Shown here: piece after piece, positions 30,698-39,019 of the stretch
Numbering within the stretch: the stretch's first letter is position 1
Layout of the letters: each line of letters starts with the position of its first letter
From: Pseudomonas oligotrophica
GTDB taxonomy: Bacteria > Pseudomonadota > Gammaproteobacteria > Pseudomonadales > Pseudomonadaceae
Assembly (NCBI RefSeq): GCF_021726475.1
Contig: NZ_JAKJRU010000002.1
Location: 62,001-126,000 of the forward strand
Length of the DNA stretch: 64,000 bases
Reading direction: 5' to 3'
Notes under the pieces: generated by a model
The model's database searches: none
What the model was told of the DNA's origin: nothing
What the model saw: only the letters and a program-made list of their open reading frames with translations
Position numbers and translations under genes: made by a program

Positions 30698-31495
30698 TAG
30701 GGGACAGACCACGTTTTCCTAGATGTTGATGTGGTTGAATAGCAGTTCACTTGAAGGGAAAAGGATTTCCTATGCCACGTCGAGCAAGGCTTTTGCTACC
30801 TGGTGTGCCGCTGCATTTGATACAGCGCGGTAATAATCGCAGCGCTTGTTTCTATGCAGACGAAGATTATTTATTTTATCTGGACAACCTGAAGCTTCAG
30901 GCAGAGCAACATGGCTGCGCTGTACATGCTTGGTGCTTGATGACCAACCATGTTCACTTGCTAGTCACCCCATCAAAACCGGAAAGCGCCAGCCTTATGA
31001 TGAAGGGCCTGGGGCAGCGATTCGTTCAATACATCAATCGAACCTATGACCGTAGCGGTACGCTGTGGGAGGGGCGTTTTAGGTCTTGCTTGCTGCAACA
31101 AGAGGATTATGTGCTTGCATGCTATCGCTACATTGAGATGAACCCTGTACGCGCCGGCATGGTCGAGCATCCCGCCGAGTATCGTTGGTCCAGCTACGGC
31201 GCTAACGCGCATGGGTTACCCTCAGCAATCATCGAGGCGAATCCGCTCTATACCCAACTTGGTGAAACCGCCGATCTACGAGCCAGTGCCTATCGTGAGC
31301 TCTTCAGGTATCAGCTTGACCCTGGCTTGGTTGACCAGATTCGGTCAGCAACCAATGGCAACTACGCCTTGGGCAACGCCCGGTTTGCCTCGGAGATCGA
31401 ACAGGCTCTAGGGCGTCGGGCGGTGCGTGGGAAGGCGGGGCGTCCGAAGCGTTCGTGTAGCTAGTTATCGACGCGAAATCGTGGTCTGTCCCCTA
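30698..31495 (+). mobile_element. RAYT-A mobile element (complete)
   Basis: A 798-bp unit with perfect 16-bp inverted ends TAGGGGACAGACCACG and CGTGGTCTGTCCCCTA. It encloses one transposase gene. It is the likely source of the two miniature copies at 26963 and 28805. Its right end runs into the last codons of the DUF2147 gene on the minus strand, so it forms the right boundary of the accessory island. Confidence 0.88.
30772..31464 (+). CDS. REP-associated tyrosine transposase, family A
   Basis: 230 residues from MPRRARLLLPGVPLHLIQRG, with AAGGA seven bases upstream; a TTG 21 bases earlier is less likely. It is an HUH/Y1 transposase. The metal motif is MTNHVHLLVTP, the catalytic Tyr is in QRFVQYINRTY, and the landmarks RSGTLWEGRFRSC and YIEMNPVRAGMV are clear. 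The C-terminus is basic (RAVRGKAGRPKRS). The gene is intact and could serve the miniature copies in trans. Confidence 0.92.
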   Translation: MPRRARLLLPGVPLHLIQRGNNRSACFYADEDYLFYLDNLKLQAEQHGCAVHAWCLMTNHVHLLVTPSKPESASLMMKGLGQRFVQYINRTYDRSGTLWEGRFRSCLLQQEDYVLACYRYIEMNPVRAGMVEHPAEYRWSSYGANAHGLPSAIIEANPLYTQLGETADLRASAYRELFRYQLDPGLVDQIRSATNGNYALGNARFASEIEQALGRRAVRGKAGRPKRSCS

Positions 31496-31942
31496 TAAAA
31501 GACGAACCCAGGTCTGGCTGCGCCCTAGCGCCTCGATACCGATGTAGCCGCGCACCTCCAGCTTCTCGCCGCCGTCCAGCAACGTCGCCTTGGAGCGGTA
31601 GGTCTTGCCATTGGCCGGGTCGAGGATGGTGCCGTTGCTCCAGACCTGCTCACCGTCCGGTTTCAGGTCCCAGAGGATGGTCATGCCGGTGATGGGCTGG
31701 TCCTTGCGCTCGCCTTCGCACTCGTTGCACAGCGGGTTTGGCCCGTGCTCCGAATGCAGGATTTCCACGACCTTGCCGGCCAGCGAGCCGTCGGCAGTCT
31801 GCTGAATCTCGACGATGGACTTGGGCTTGCCGGTTTCGTCGTCGATGGTCTGCCAGCGCCCGGCTGGCGACTCGGCAGCGAATGCCAGTGACGAGAGCGA
31901 GAGGGGCAGGGCCAGCAACAGGGTATTGAACAGTCGGCGCAT
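31493..31942 (-). CDS. DUF2147 family secreted protein with altered C-terminus
   Basis: 149 residues from MRRLFNTLLLALPLSL with a signal peptide ending AFA. The DUF2147 pattern is seen in GRWQTIDDETGKPKSIVEI, CNECEGERKD (a C-x-x-C pair), ITGMTILWDLK and NGKTYRSKA. The family is periplasmic and of unknown role. The last residues RLL and the stop (TAG) come from the terminal bases of the RAYT-A element, so the element landed in the final codons and supplied a new stop. The usual end of the family is close by, so function is probably kept. Confidence 0.85.
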   Translation of the reverse strand: MRRLFNTLLLALPLSLSSLAFAAESPAGRWQTIDDETGKPKSIVEIQQTADGSLAGKVVEILHSEHGPNPLCNECEGERKDQPITGMTILWDLKPDGEQVWSNGTILDPANGKTYRSKATLLDGGEKLEVRGYIGIEALGRSQTWVRLL

Positions 31943-32513
31943 GATTTCTCCAGTGATCGGGAAGGCTCCGCCGACTCTACCAGCGGCGATTCCGCCCCGT
32001 TGCGCCTGACCGGCTGACCGGTTGGTTCTCGTCATACATGCCCTTCGAGTCGTCCTTTTTCGGGGCTGTTGCGGGCAGCGTCAGGAGGTGATGCGACCGC
32101 GATGATCGCGGCATGCGTCATGCCGAGAGGATGCTTGGCGAGCACGCCGCGCCGCTTCGGAAGTGTCGTTTCGATCGGCAGTCGCCTGTCGGTCGCGGGG
32201 TCGGCTGTCCGAGCGCCGCCGGTACCACCCTTCCGGGTTCGCCGTGCTGGATGCCAGCGCCTGCCGCGCCCCCCTCGCGTTGCACGCAACCTGTACAGGC
32301 GGTTGCAGACGTAACGCTTTTATTTTCCTCCTGCTTTCCGCGAGCTTGGCGGTTTATGGCGCTATAGGGCTTTTACGGCGCTTGTACAGTGCTCAGAAAA
32401 ACTTGTACAAAATGCTGGCAAGGTGACAGTATCTTGTACAGGTTTTTTGCCAGAGCCGCCGAGCTTCGTTCGGTCGGTGGAACGATTGAACTCGCTAACA
32501 GGGGAAACAGCGA
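31943..32513. promoter_or_regulatory. 571-bp gene-free region upstream of the chemoreceptor gene
   Basis: No convincing gene is seen. The first ~330 bases are core-like GC-rich DNA with short unsupported readings. The right part is A+T-richer and holds the TTGTACA repeats listed separately; it probably contains the promoters for the chemoreceptor gene and for the minus-strand DUF2147 gene. Confidence 0.5.
32381..32441 (+). repeat. Three phased TTGTACA direct repeats upstream of the chemoreceptor gene
   Basis: CTTGTACAG at 32381-32389, CTTGTACAA at 32402-32410 and CTTGTACAG at 32433-32441. They are 21 and 31 bases apart, i.e. two and three helical turns. A fourth related palindrome, CTGTACAG, is at 32291-32298. 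The core TGTACA is itself a palindrome. They lie 73 to 133 bases before the chemoreceptor ATG, which suggests a repressor or activator array. The regulator is unknown. Confidence 0.6.
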
Positions 32514-34151
32514 ATGAACAGGCAGATGTCGGTATCCATGCGCCTGGGGCTGGGGTTCTGCGTGATCCTGGCGCTGATGGTCGCGGTGGCGGTCCTCAGT
32601 GCCGTGAAGGTCGGCATCATCGACCGCAGCATGAACCAGATCGGCACCCAGGCAGGCCTGAAGCAGCGCTACGCGATCAACTTTCGTGGCAGCGTGCACG
32701 ACCGGGCGATCGCCGTGCGTGATGCCGTCAGCGCCGCCGATCCGGTATTCGCGCGTAGCCAGGTGGCCGAGATCGAGCGCCTGGCGCAGCTCTATGCGGA
32801 CTCGGCGGCACCGATGAAGACAATGCTCGCGCAGTCCACGGCCGAGCCCGTGGAGAAGCAGCTGATGGCGCAGATCGAAGCCATCGAGGCGAAAACCAAC
32901 GCGCTGACGCAACAGGTGGTCGAGCTGCGCTTCGCCGAAGGCTCGGAGCGCGCCCATGCCTTCCTGCTGGATAACGTGGCCGGCGCCTACACCGAGTGGC
33001 TGCGCCTGATCAACGCGTTCATCGACCATCAGGAAGCGAGCATCAACGAGGATGTGACCATCGTGCGCGACACCGCCAGCGGCTTCCTCGCGCTGATCGT
33101 CGCGGTGACCGGGGTCGCCGTGCTGCTCGGCGCGGCCATCGCCCTGGTGATCATCCGCAAGCTGCGCTTGACGCTCGGTGCCGAGCCGGACGAAGTGGCC
33201 CGCGTGATCAACAACCTGGCCGGTGGCGACCTCGGGCAGGTGATCGTCACGCCGTTCCCCAATAGCGTCATGGGGGCGACGGCTAGGATGGCCACGCAGC
33301 TGACGGCGATCATCGCCGAAGTGCGCGCCGCGGCCGACGGCGTCGGCAGCGCCTCGCGCGAGCTGCTGACCTCGTCGGCCAGCAGCCACCAGCAGATCCA
33401 GCAGCAGTCGGCCGAGGCCGAGCAGGTGGCCACCGCGATCAACCAGATGGCGACCACGGTGAACGAGGTTGCCGGTTTTGCCGCCCGCGCGGCCGCCGCG
33501 GCGCGCAGCGCCGACGAGCAGGTCGGCACCGGCACGCGCATCGTCGGGGAAACGGCCGCCTCCATCCATGACCTGGCGCGGGTGTTGGAAAGCGCCACGG
33601 ACACCGTCGCCCAGGTCTCGGCGCAGAGTGGCGACATCGAGAAGATCCTGCAGGTCATCACCGCCATCGCCGAGCAGACCAACCTGCTGGCGCTCAATGC
33701 GGCCATCGAGGCGGCGCGGGCCGGCGAGCATGGCCGTGGCTTCGCCGTGGTCGCCGACGAGGTGCGCTCGCTGGCCAATCGCACGCAGCAGTCGTCCAGC
33801 GAGATCAGCGAGATGATCGCCTCCCTGCAGGCCGGCGCCGGCCGCGCCGTGCAGGTGATGCAGTCGAGCCGGCAGCTGGCACAGCAGACCGTCGAGCAGA
33901 CGCTGCAGGCCGAACATGCGCTGGCCAGGATTGGCCAGGAGGTCGGCTCGATCAACGAGATGAACGCACAGATCGCCACGGCAGCGGAGGAGCAGAGCGC
34001 GGTGGCCGAGGAGGTCAACCAGAGCGTGACGCGCATCCACGATTCGACGGTGACCAGTTCGGCGGCCTCCAACCAGGTCGCCGCCTCCAGCCAGGACCTG
34101 ACCTCGCTGGCGCAGGACCTCAATCGCAAGGTGGGCTACTTCCGCGGCTGA
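32514..34151 (+). CDS. Methyl-accepting chemotaxis protein
   Basis: 545 residues. A first membrane segment (about 11-33), a periplasmic ~155-residue helical sensor domain, a second membrane segment (about 190-213), HAMP, and a long signalling coiled coil. The invariant hairpin tip is [20 protein letters not shown] near residue 385. It passes ligand information to CheA/CheW at the cell pole. There is no C-terminal CheR/CheB pentapeptide. The ligand cannot be told from the sensor sequence. The region upstream carries TTGTACA repeats. Confidence 0.93.
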   Translation: MNRQMSVSMRLGLGFCVILALMVAVAVLSAVKVGIIDRSMNQIGTQAGLKQRYAINFRGSVHDRAIAVRDAVSAADPVFARSQVAEIERLAQLYADSAAPMKTMLAQSTAEPVEKQLMAQIEAIEAKTNALTQQVVELRFAEGSERAHAFLLDNVAGAYTEWLRLINAFIDHQEASINEDVTIVRDTASGFLALIVAVTGVAVLLGAAIALVIIRKLRLTLGAEPDEVARVINNLAGGDLGQVIVTPFPNSVMGATARMATQLTAIIAEVRAAADGVGSASRELLTSSASSHQQIQQQSAEAEQVATAINQMATTVNEVAGFAARAAAAARSADEQVGTGTRIVGETAASIHDLARVLESATDTVAQVSAQSGDIEKILQVITAIAEQTNLLALNAAIEAARAGEHGRGFAVVADEVRSLANRTQQSSSEISEMIASLQAGAGRAVQVMQSSRQLAQQTVEQTLQAEHALARIGQEVGSINEMNAQIATAAEEQSAVAEEVNQSVTRIHDSTVTSSAASNQVAASSQDLTSLAQDLNRKVGYFRG

Positions 34152-34347
34152 TCGACGCCGGCCCCGCCCGCCCGGGATGCGCGCCTGGCAGAACGCTGGG
34201 CCGCGCACCATCCGGCGCTTCGGCTGGCAAACGGGCGGACCGTCGCTACGCTGAAGCAGGCTGCACTCGCATTGCCCGGCAGGCAGCCGGGACCGCCATA
34301 ACAACAAGAGGACCGCCCGACCGCGGCGGTGCCAGGAGGTGCGTGCC

Positions 34348-35616
34348 ATGAAGACCTTTCCCCTGACCCTGGGCGCCTTGCTCGCCCTCGGCTGTGCCGC
34401 TGCCAGCGCCGCGCCGACCAGCGACGAAGCGCTGGAGCGCATGCGCTCGATGAAGACCACCGGCCAGTCGCTGGAGATGAAGACGATCCCCCAGGATGGC
34501 TCGACCGCCGAGGCCATCCGCGCGAACCTCAAGCGCATCAAGCTGCCCGAGGGCTTTCGCATCGACCTCTACGCCGTGGTGCCGGACGCGCGGCACATGG
34601 CGGTCGGGCCGTCCAGCGGGGTGGTCTTCGTCGGCACCCGCAAGACCGACCTCTGGGCCGTCACCGACCGCACCAAGAACCGCACCGCCGACGAGGTCAA
34701 GCGCTTCGCCCCGGCGATCTCCTTCACCCAGCCGGGGCCCTGCTTCAGCCCGGATGGCTTCCTCTTCGTCGCCGAGCACAACCGCGTGCTGGTGTTCCCC
34801 GCCGCCGAATTCTTCTACGAGGGCCCGGACGTCGCCGCCGACATCGTGGTGCCGACCGGCAAGCTGATACCCACGGACGAGGAGAGCTACAACCACGGCG
34901 CGCGGGTCTGCGCCATCGGCCCGGACAACAAGCTCACCGTTTCCCTCGGCCAGCCGCACAACGTGCAGCCCAAGGACAAGCGCGAGCTGTACGAGCAGCA
35001 CGGCATCGGCGGCATCGTGCGCATGGAGCGTGACGGCAGCAAGCGCGAGGTCTACGCCACCGGCGTGCGCAACTCGGTGGGCATCACCTACCACCCGACC
35101 ACCAAGGAGCTGTGGTTCACCGACAACCAGGTCGACGGCATGGGCGACGACATTCCGCCGGGCGAGATCAACCACGCGCCGAAGGCCGGCATGAAGTTCG
35201 GCATGCCCTGGTTCGGTGGCGGCCAGGTGCGCACCAAGGAGTACGCCGACGAAACCCCGCCCGACGGCCTGACCCCGCCGGTGGTGGAGACCACCGCCCA
35301 CGCCGCCGACATGGGCCTGACCTTCTACACCGGCAAGCAGTTTCCCGAGCAGTACCGTGGCGGGCTGTTCAGCGCCCAGCGCGGCAGCTGGAACCGCACC
35401 GTGCCGGCCGGCGCGCGGGTGATGTTCACGCCGTTCGCGGCCGATGGCAGCGGCCCGTCCGGGGAGACCATCCCGTTCGCCGAGGGCTGGCTGGACGAGG
35501 AAACCGGCGAGTACTACGGCCGCATCGTCGACGTCGCCCAGCTCAAGGATGGCTCGCTGCTGGTCAGCGACGACACCGCCGGGGCGATCTACCGCATCTC
35601 CTACCAGGGCAAGTGA
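34348..35616 (+). CDS. Periplasmic PQQ-dependent sugar/sorbosone dehydrogenase-like protein
   Basis: 422 residues from the ATG at 34348, with AGGAGG eight bases before it. The signal peptide is LGALLALGCAAASA. The six-bladed beta-propeller of the soluble glucose/L-sorbosone dehydrogenase family is supported by LPEGFRIDLYA, VGTRKTDLWAV, GVRNSVGITYHPTTKELWFTD and the C-terminal GSLLVSDDTAGAIYRISY. Family members oxidise sugars or aldoses using PQQ. A c-type cytochrome gene follows 49 bases later and is a plausible electron acceptor. The exact substrate is unknown. Confidence 0.85.
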   Translation: MKTFPLTLGALLALGCAAASAAPTSDEALERMRSMKTTGQSLEMKTIPQDGSTAEAIRANLKRIKLPEGFRIDLYAVVPDARHMAVGPSSGVVFVGTRKTDLWAVTDRTKNRTADEVKRFAPAISFTQPGPCFSPDGFLFVAEHNRVLVFPAAEFFYEGPDVAADIVVPTGKLIPTDEESYNHGARVCAIGPDNKLTVSLGQPHNVQPKDKRELYEQHGIGGIVRMERDGSKREVYATGVRNSVGITYHPTTKELWFTDNQVDGMGDDIPPGEINHAPKAGMKFGMPWFGGGQVRTKEYADETPPDGLTPPVVETTAHAADMGLTFYTGKQFPEQYRGGLFSAQRGSWNRTVPAGARVMFTPFAADGSGPSGETIPFAEGWLDEETGEYYGRIVDVAQLKDGSLLVSDDTAGAIYRISYQGK

Positions 35617-35665
35617 GCCGCCGCGCCGGCCCGCGCGGGCCGGCGCCTGTTTCGAGGAATCCTGC

Positions 35666-36010
35666 ATGCCGAGCATTTCCGATCCGCGCCGCGGGTTGTC
35701 GCGGGCGCTGCCGCTGTGGCTTTGCCTGGCCGCCCTGCCGTTGCAGGCCGCCGACCTCGCCGCGGCCAAGGCCAAGGCGAAGATGTGCGCCGCCTGCCAT
35801 GGCATCGACGGTATCGCCAAGGTCGCCGACGCGCCGAACCTGGCCGGCAACGGCCAGCTCTACCTGGCCCGCCAGCTGCAGGCGTTCCGCGCCGGTGAGC
35901 GCAAGCACCCGCAGATGAGCGTGATCGCCGCAGGCCTGAGCGACGCCGACATTGCCGCGGTGACCACCTGGTATTCGTCGATCAAGGTCAGCGTCGAGCT
36001 GCCGCAGTGA
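35666..36010 (+). CDS. Periplasmic class I cytochrome c
   Basis: 114 residues from MPSISDPRRGLSRALPLWL with GAGGA before the ATG. The signal peptide ends LQA. One heme site, CAACH, is followed by the axial Met region KHPQMSVIAAGLSD and the C-terminal helix ADIAAVTTWYSSI. It is the size of single-heme electron-transfer cytochromes. It most likely takes electrons from the dehydrogenase encoded just upstream. Confidence 0.9.
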   Translation: MPSISDPRRGLSRALPLWLCLAALPLQAADLAAAKAKAKMCAACHGIDGIAKVADAPNLAGNGQLYLARQLQAFRAGERKHPQMSVIAAGLSDADIAAVTTWYSSIKVSVELPQ

Positions 36011-36063
36011 ACGCCGGCGGCGCTGCGCTGGCCTAACGGTCGACGCAACCCAGGAGCGCGAAC

Positions 36064-36738
36064 ATGACCTTTTCCATCGTCGCCCGCTGCCCGCGCAGCG
36101 GGCAGTTCGGCGTCGCCGCGGCCACCGCCATGCCGGCGGTCGGCAAGCTGCTGACCCACGCCGCGGCGCATGTCGGCGCGGTGGCGACCCAGGCGCAGAT
36201 CAACCCGTACCTGGGCATCGACGGGTTGCGCTTTTTGCGCGAGTTCAGCCCGGCCGCCGAGGTGCTCGAACGGTTGCGGCGCACCGACCCCTGCATGGAA
36301 CTGCGCCAGTGTGCGGTGATCGACGGCCAGGGTCGCACTGCCTGCTGGACCGGCGAGCGCTGCCTGCCCTGGGCCGGCTCCATCGCCGGCGAGCAGTTCT
36401 GCGTGCAGGGCAACCGGCTCAAGGGGCGCGCCGTGCTCGAGGCCGCCTGCGCGGCCTACCTCGGCAGCGCGCGGTTGCCGCTGGTGGAGCGCCTGATGGC
36501 GGCGCTGGAGGCCGGTGACGCCGAGGGTGGCGACCGCCATGGCGAGTCCTCGGCGACGGTGTACGTGGTCGACCGGGAGCAATATCCGCTATGGGATATC
36601 CGCGTCGACCATCATCCTGATCCGTTCGCCGAGCTGCGCCGGTTGCACGAGGTGTTCGCCCGGGCGGTGGTGCCGGAGATCCTCGCCATGCCGACCCGCG
36701 CCAACCCGGCCGGTACGACGGGCGAGGAGAGCATCTGA
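36064..36738 (+). CDS. DUF1028 family protein (Ntn-hydrolase-like)
   Basis: 224 residues, MTFSIVARCPRSGQFGVAAA at the N-terminus. The DUF1028 landmarks are the opening S-I-V-A-R, VGAVATQAQINPYLGIDGLRFL, WTGERCLPWAG and GDRHGESSATVYVV. The fold resembles Ntn-hydrolases, and members are often encoded beside amino-acid or peptide degradation genes. Here the neighbours are a cytochrome c and a lipoprotein, which do not settle the role. Confidence 0.88.
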   Translation: MTFSIVARCPRSGQFGVAAATAMPAVGKLLTHAAAHVGAVATQAQINPYLGIDGLRFLREFSPAAEVLERLRRTDPCMELRQCAVIDGQGRTACWTGERCLPWAGSIAGEQFCVQGNRLKGRAVLEAACAAYLGSARLPLVERLMAALEAGDAEGGDRHGESSATVYVVDREQYPLWDIRVDHHPDPFAELRRLHEVFARAVVPEILAMPTRANPAGTTGEESI

Positions 36739-36819
36739 GCCGCATGCGGCCGGGCGCGGCGAACTATGCTTCGGGCAGTGGCCATGCCTGTGCACTGGCC
36801 GATTGCCGCGGAGCCGCCG

Positions 36820-37347
36820 ATGCGCATCCTGCCGATCCTCCTGCTGGCCCTGCTGGGTGGCTGCGCCAATATCTGGCGCCTGGAGAACGGGCCGCTGGTG
36901 GCCTTCAGCGAGTCCGTCCACGAGGCGCCGGAGCCGCGCTACACCATGCTCTGGATCGACTTGCGGAAGAAGACCGATGCCCGCGTGCTCGCCGCGCGGA
37001 TCAAGCTGGCCGAGCAGGCGCCGCTGACCGCCATCGGCGCGCTGCAACCGGCGTTCGTCGCCCGGTACCTGCCGCCCTTCGTGCCGCCGCAGCAGTGGCC
37101 GGAGGTGATCCGCGAGAAGGCGCGCCGGGATGACAGCTACGAGGGCGGCGGCATCTACGTGAGCTTTCGCCAGGGCCGGCTGGTGTACGTCAGCCTGGTG
37201 TCGCGCCAGGGCGACCAGCGCTTCGCCCCACGCGTCGCCGCGCCCGGCTCGGCCGAACTGCTGAGCCTGCCGCTCAGCCGCGCGCAGATGGAACAGGTGT
37301 TCGGCGCGCCGCGGCGGGTCTACCGGGTCTCGGAGGTGCGCTACTAG
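36820..37347 (+). CDS. Lipoprotein of unknown function
   Basis: 175 residues from MRILPILLLALLGGCANIW, a textbook lipobox (LLGGC). A longer in-frame start at 36766 lacks a signal-like beginning. The mature part has no repeats or membrane segments and contains YEGGGIYVSFRQGRLVYVSLVSR, suggesting beta strands, and ends RRVYRVSEVRY. I do not recognise the family. Codon use is core-like. Confidence 0.7.
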   Translation: MRILPILLLALLGGCANIWRLENGPLVAFSESVHEAPEPRYTMLWIDLRKKTDARVLAARIKLAEQAPLTAIGALQPAFVARYLPPFVPPQQWPEVIREKARRDDSYEGGGIYVSFRQGRLVYVSLVSRQGDQRFAPRVAAPGSAELLSLPLSRAQMEQVFGAPRRVYRVSEVRY

Positions 37348-37441
37348 GCGGGCGGCCGGTTGACCGCGCGTCCTTACGGCGTAAACCTGAAGTTAATAAA
37401 GCAATGATTCTGCGTCGGCTAATCGCTCCACGTTAATTCCA

Positions 37442-37646
37442 TATACTCGCCCGGCGATGCCATGTCGCCGGAACCTGCAGGCATGCGCAGGCCGGGGGAC
37501 GACGAGCGGCCCCGGCGCTGTGCCGTCCGGCTCGCTCCACAGGCACGGGCATCGCAGGCGAGCCTGAGCGCCGGCCAGCGCCGGACGCAGGCCAATCAAT
37601 AAAAACAAAACACCGTGGAGACTCCTTCGCACGAAGGAGGAAAAGC
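37442..37646 (+). promoter_or_regulatory. Long structured leader before the SLC13 permease
   Basis: A -10-like TATACT (37442-37447) lies about 200 bases before the permease ATG. The GC-rich leader contains several inverted repeats, including GGCGA/TCGCC near 37454-37470 and GGCTCGC/GCGAGCC across the middle. It ends in a hairpin over the ribosome site (listed separately). No known RNA family is recognised. Confidence 0.45.
37622..37639 (+). promoter_or_regulatory. Hairpin that can hide the permease ribosome-binding site
   Basis: CTCCTTCG and CGAAGGAG form a perfect inverted repeat. The right arm contains the strong Shine-Dalgarno AAGGAGG of the permease gene, and the left arm is an exact anti-Shine-Dalgarno. 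The ATG at 37647 is eight bases downstream. Folding would block initiation unless opened by a signal or upstream pairing. Confidence 0.65.
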
Positions 37647-38918
37647 ATGAGTCCTATCGAGATCACGCTCTACCTGCTGCTGTTCGCGACCCTGATGTTC
37701 GTCTGGGAACGCATTCCCCTCGCCCTGACGGCGATCATCGTCTGCCTGGCGCTGGTGCTCACCGGCGTACTCGATGCGAAGGTCGCCTTCAACGGCTTTA
37801 TCAACACCAACGTCATTCTCTTCGTCGGCATGTTCATCGTCGGCGGCGCGCTGTTCCAGACCGGCATGGCCAACCGCATCGGCGGCCTGGTGACCCGTTT
37901 CGCCCGCACCGAACGCCAGCTGATCGTGGCGATCATGCTGATCGTCGGCGTGCTCTCCGGGGTGCTCTCCAACACCGGCACGGCGGCCGTGCTGATCCCG
38001 GTAGTGATCGGCATCGCCGCCAAGTCCGGCTTCTCGCGCTCGCGCCTGCTGATGCCGCTGGTATTCGCCGCGGCGATGGGCGGCAACCTGTCGCTGATCG
38101 GCGCGCCGGGCAACCTGATCGCGCAGAGCGCGTTGCAGCAGATCGGCCAGGCGTTCAGCTTCTTCGAATACGCCAAGATCGGCCTGCCGATCCTGGTCGG
38201 CGGCATCCTCTACTTCGCTCTGTTCGGCCATCGGCTGCTGCCCGCCGGCAACGCCCAGGCGGCAAGCGAGGTGGTCGGCAAGCCGCGCGATTTCAGCGAG
38301 GTACCCAGGTGGAAGCAGCTGACCTCGCTGGCGGTGATGCTGGCGACCATTCTCGGCATGGTCTTCGAGAGCGCCATCGGCATCCCGCTGCACATCACCG
38401 CCTGCATCGGCGCGGCCTTCCTGGTACTGGTCGGCGTGCTGACCGAGAAGCAGGCCTACCAGTCGATCGACACCCAGACCATCTTCATCTTCGGCGGCAC
38501 CCTCGCGCTGGCCACGGCGCTGGAGCAGACCGGCGCCGGCACCCTGGTGGCCTCGACCATCATGGACGCGCTGGGCAGCACGCCGTCGCCCGCGCTGCTG
38601 CTGATCGTCATCTTTACGATCTCCTGCGTACTGACCAACTTCATGTCCAATACCGCGACCACCGCGCTGCTGGTGCCGATCGGCATGTCGATCGCCGCCA
38701 ACCTGGGCGCCGACCCGCGCGCCGTGCTGATGGCCATCGTGATCGGCGGCTCTTGTGCCTACGCCACGCCGATCGGCATGCCGGCCAACCTGATGGTGCT
38801 CTCGGCCGGCGGTTACCGCTTCGTCGACTACGTCAAATGCGGGCTGCCGCTGATCCTGGTGGCCGGCGCCATCGCCATCCCGCTGTTGCTACTGCTGTTC
38901 CCCTTCTTCCCGTCCTGA
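37647..38918 (+). CDS. SLC13/DASS family permease, probable tartrate or C4-dicarboxylate uptake
   Basis: 423 residues, about 11 membrane segments. Typical features are the two SNT-like motifs VLSNTGTAAVLIP and FMSNTATTALLVPIGMS, and GNLSLIGAPGNLIA in the first half with GGSCAYATPIGMPANLMV in the second, marking the inverted-repeat carboxylate sites. Members import di- and tricarboxylates with sodium. The convergent genes next to it encode oxaloacetate decarboxylase and L(+)-tartrate dehydratase, so tartrate is the best guess for the substrate. Translation may be controlled by a hairpin over its ribosome site. Confidence 0.85.
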   Translation: MSPIEITLYLLLFATLMFVWERIPLALTAIIVCLALVLTGVLDAKVAFNGFINTNVILFVGMFIVGGALFQTGMANRIGGLVTRFARTERQLIVAIMLIVGVLSGVLSNTGTAAVLIPVVIGIAAKSGFSRSRLLMPLVFAAAMGGNLSLIGAPGNLIAQSALQQIGQAFSFFEYAKIGLPILVGGILYFALFGHRLLPAGNAQAASEVVGKPRDFSEVPRWKQLTSLAVMLATILGMVFESAIGIPLHITACIGAAFLVLVGVLTEKQAYQSIDTQTIFIFGGTLALATALEQTGAGTLVASTIMDALGSTPSPALLLIVIFTISCVLTNFMSNTATTALLVPIGMSIAANLGADPRAVLMAIVIGGSCAYATPIGMPANLMVLSAGGYRFVDYVKCGLPLILVAGAIAIPLLLLLFPFFPS

Positions 38919-38938
38919 TCGCGCCGCTTGCGCCCGGC

Positions 38939-38965
38939 GCCCGGTCCTGCAAGGCAGGACCGGGC
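38939..38965 (+). terminator. Rho-independent terminator after the permease
   Basis: GCCCGGTCCTGC and GCAGGACCGGGC form a perfect 12-bp stem with a three-base loop, followed by GTTGGTCTTTCT. It also sits just beyond the convergent minus-strand decarboxylase gene and may serve both. Confidence 0.85.
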
Positions 38966-39019
38966 GTTGGTCTTTCTGCGCAGTGCCCCGCGGCAGCCGG
39001 GGCCGCCGCGACGCGGCGC

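Noticed and set aside
25486-31495. Clinical class 1 integron with resistance genes
   Set aside because: No qacE, sul1 or resistance cassette is seen, and the integrase differs from IntI1; a chromosomal Pseudomonas-type integron is more likely.
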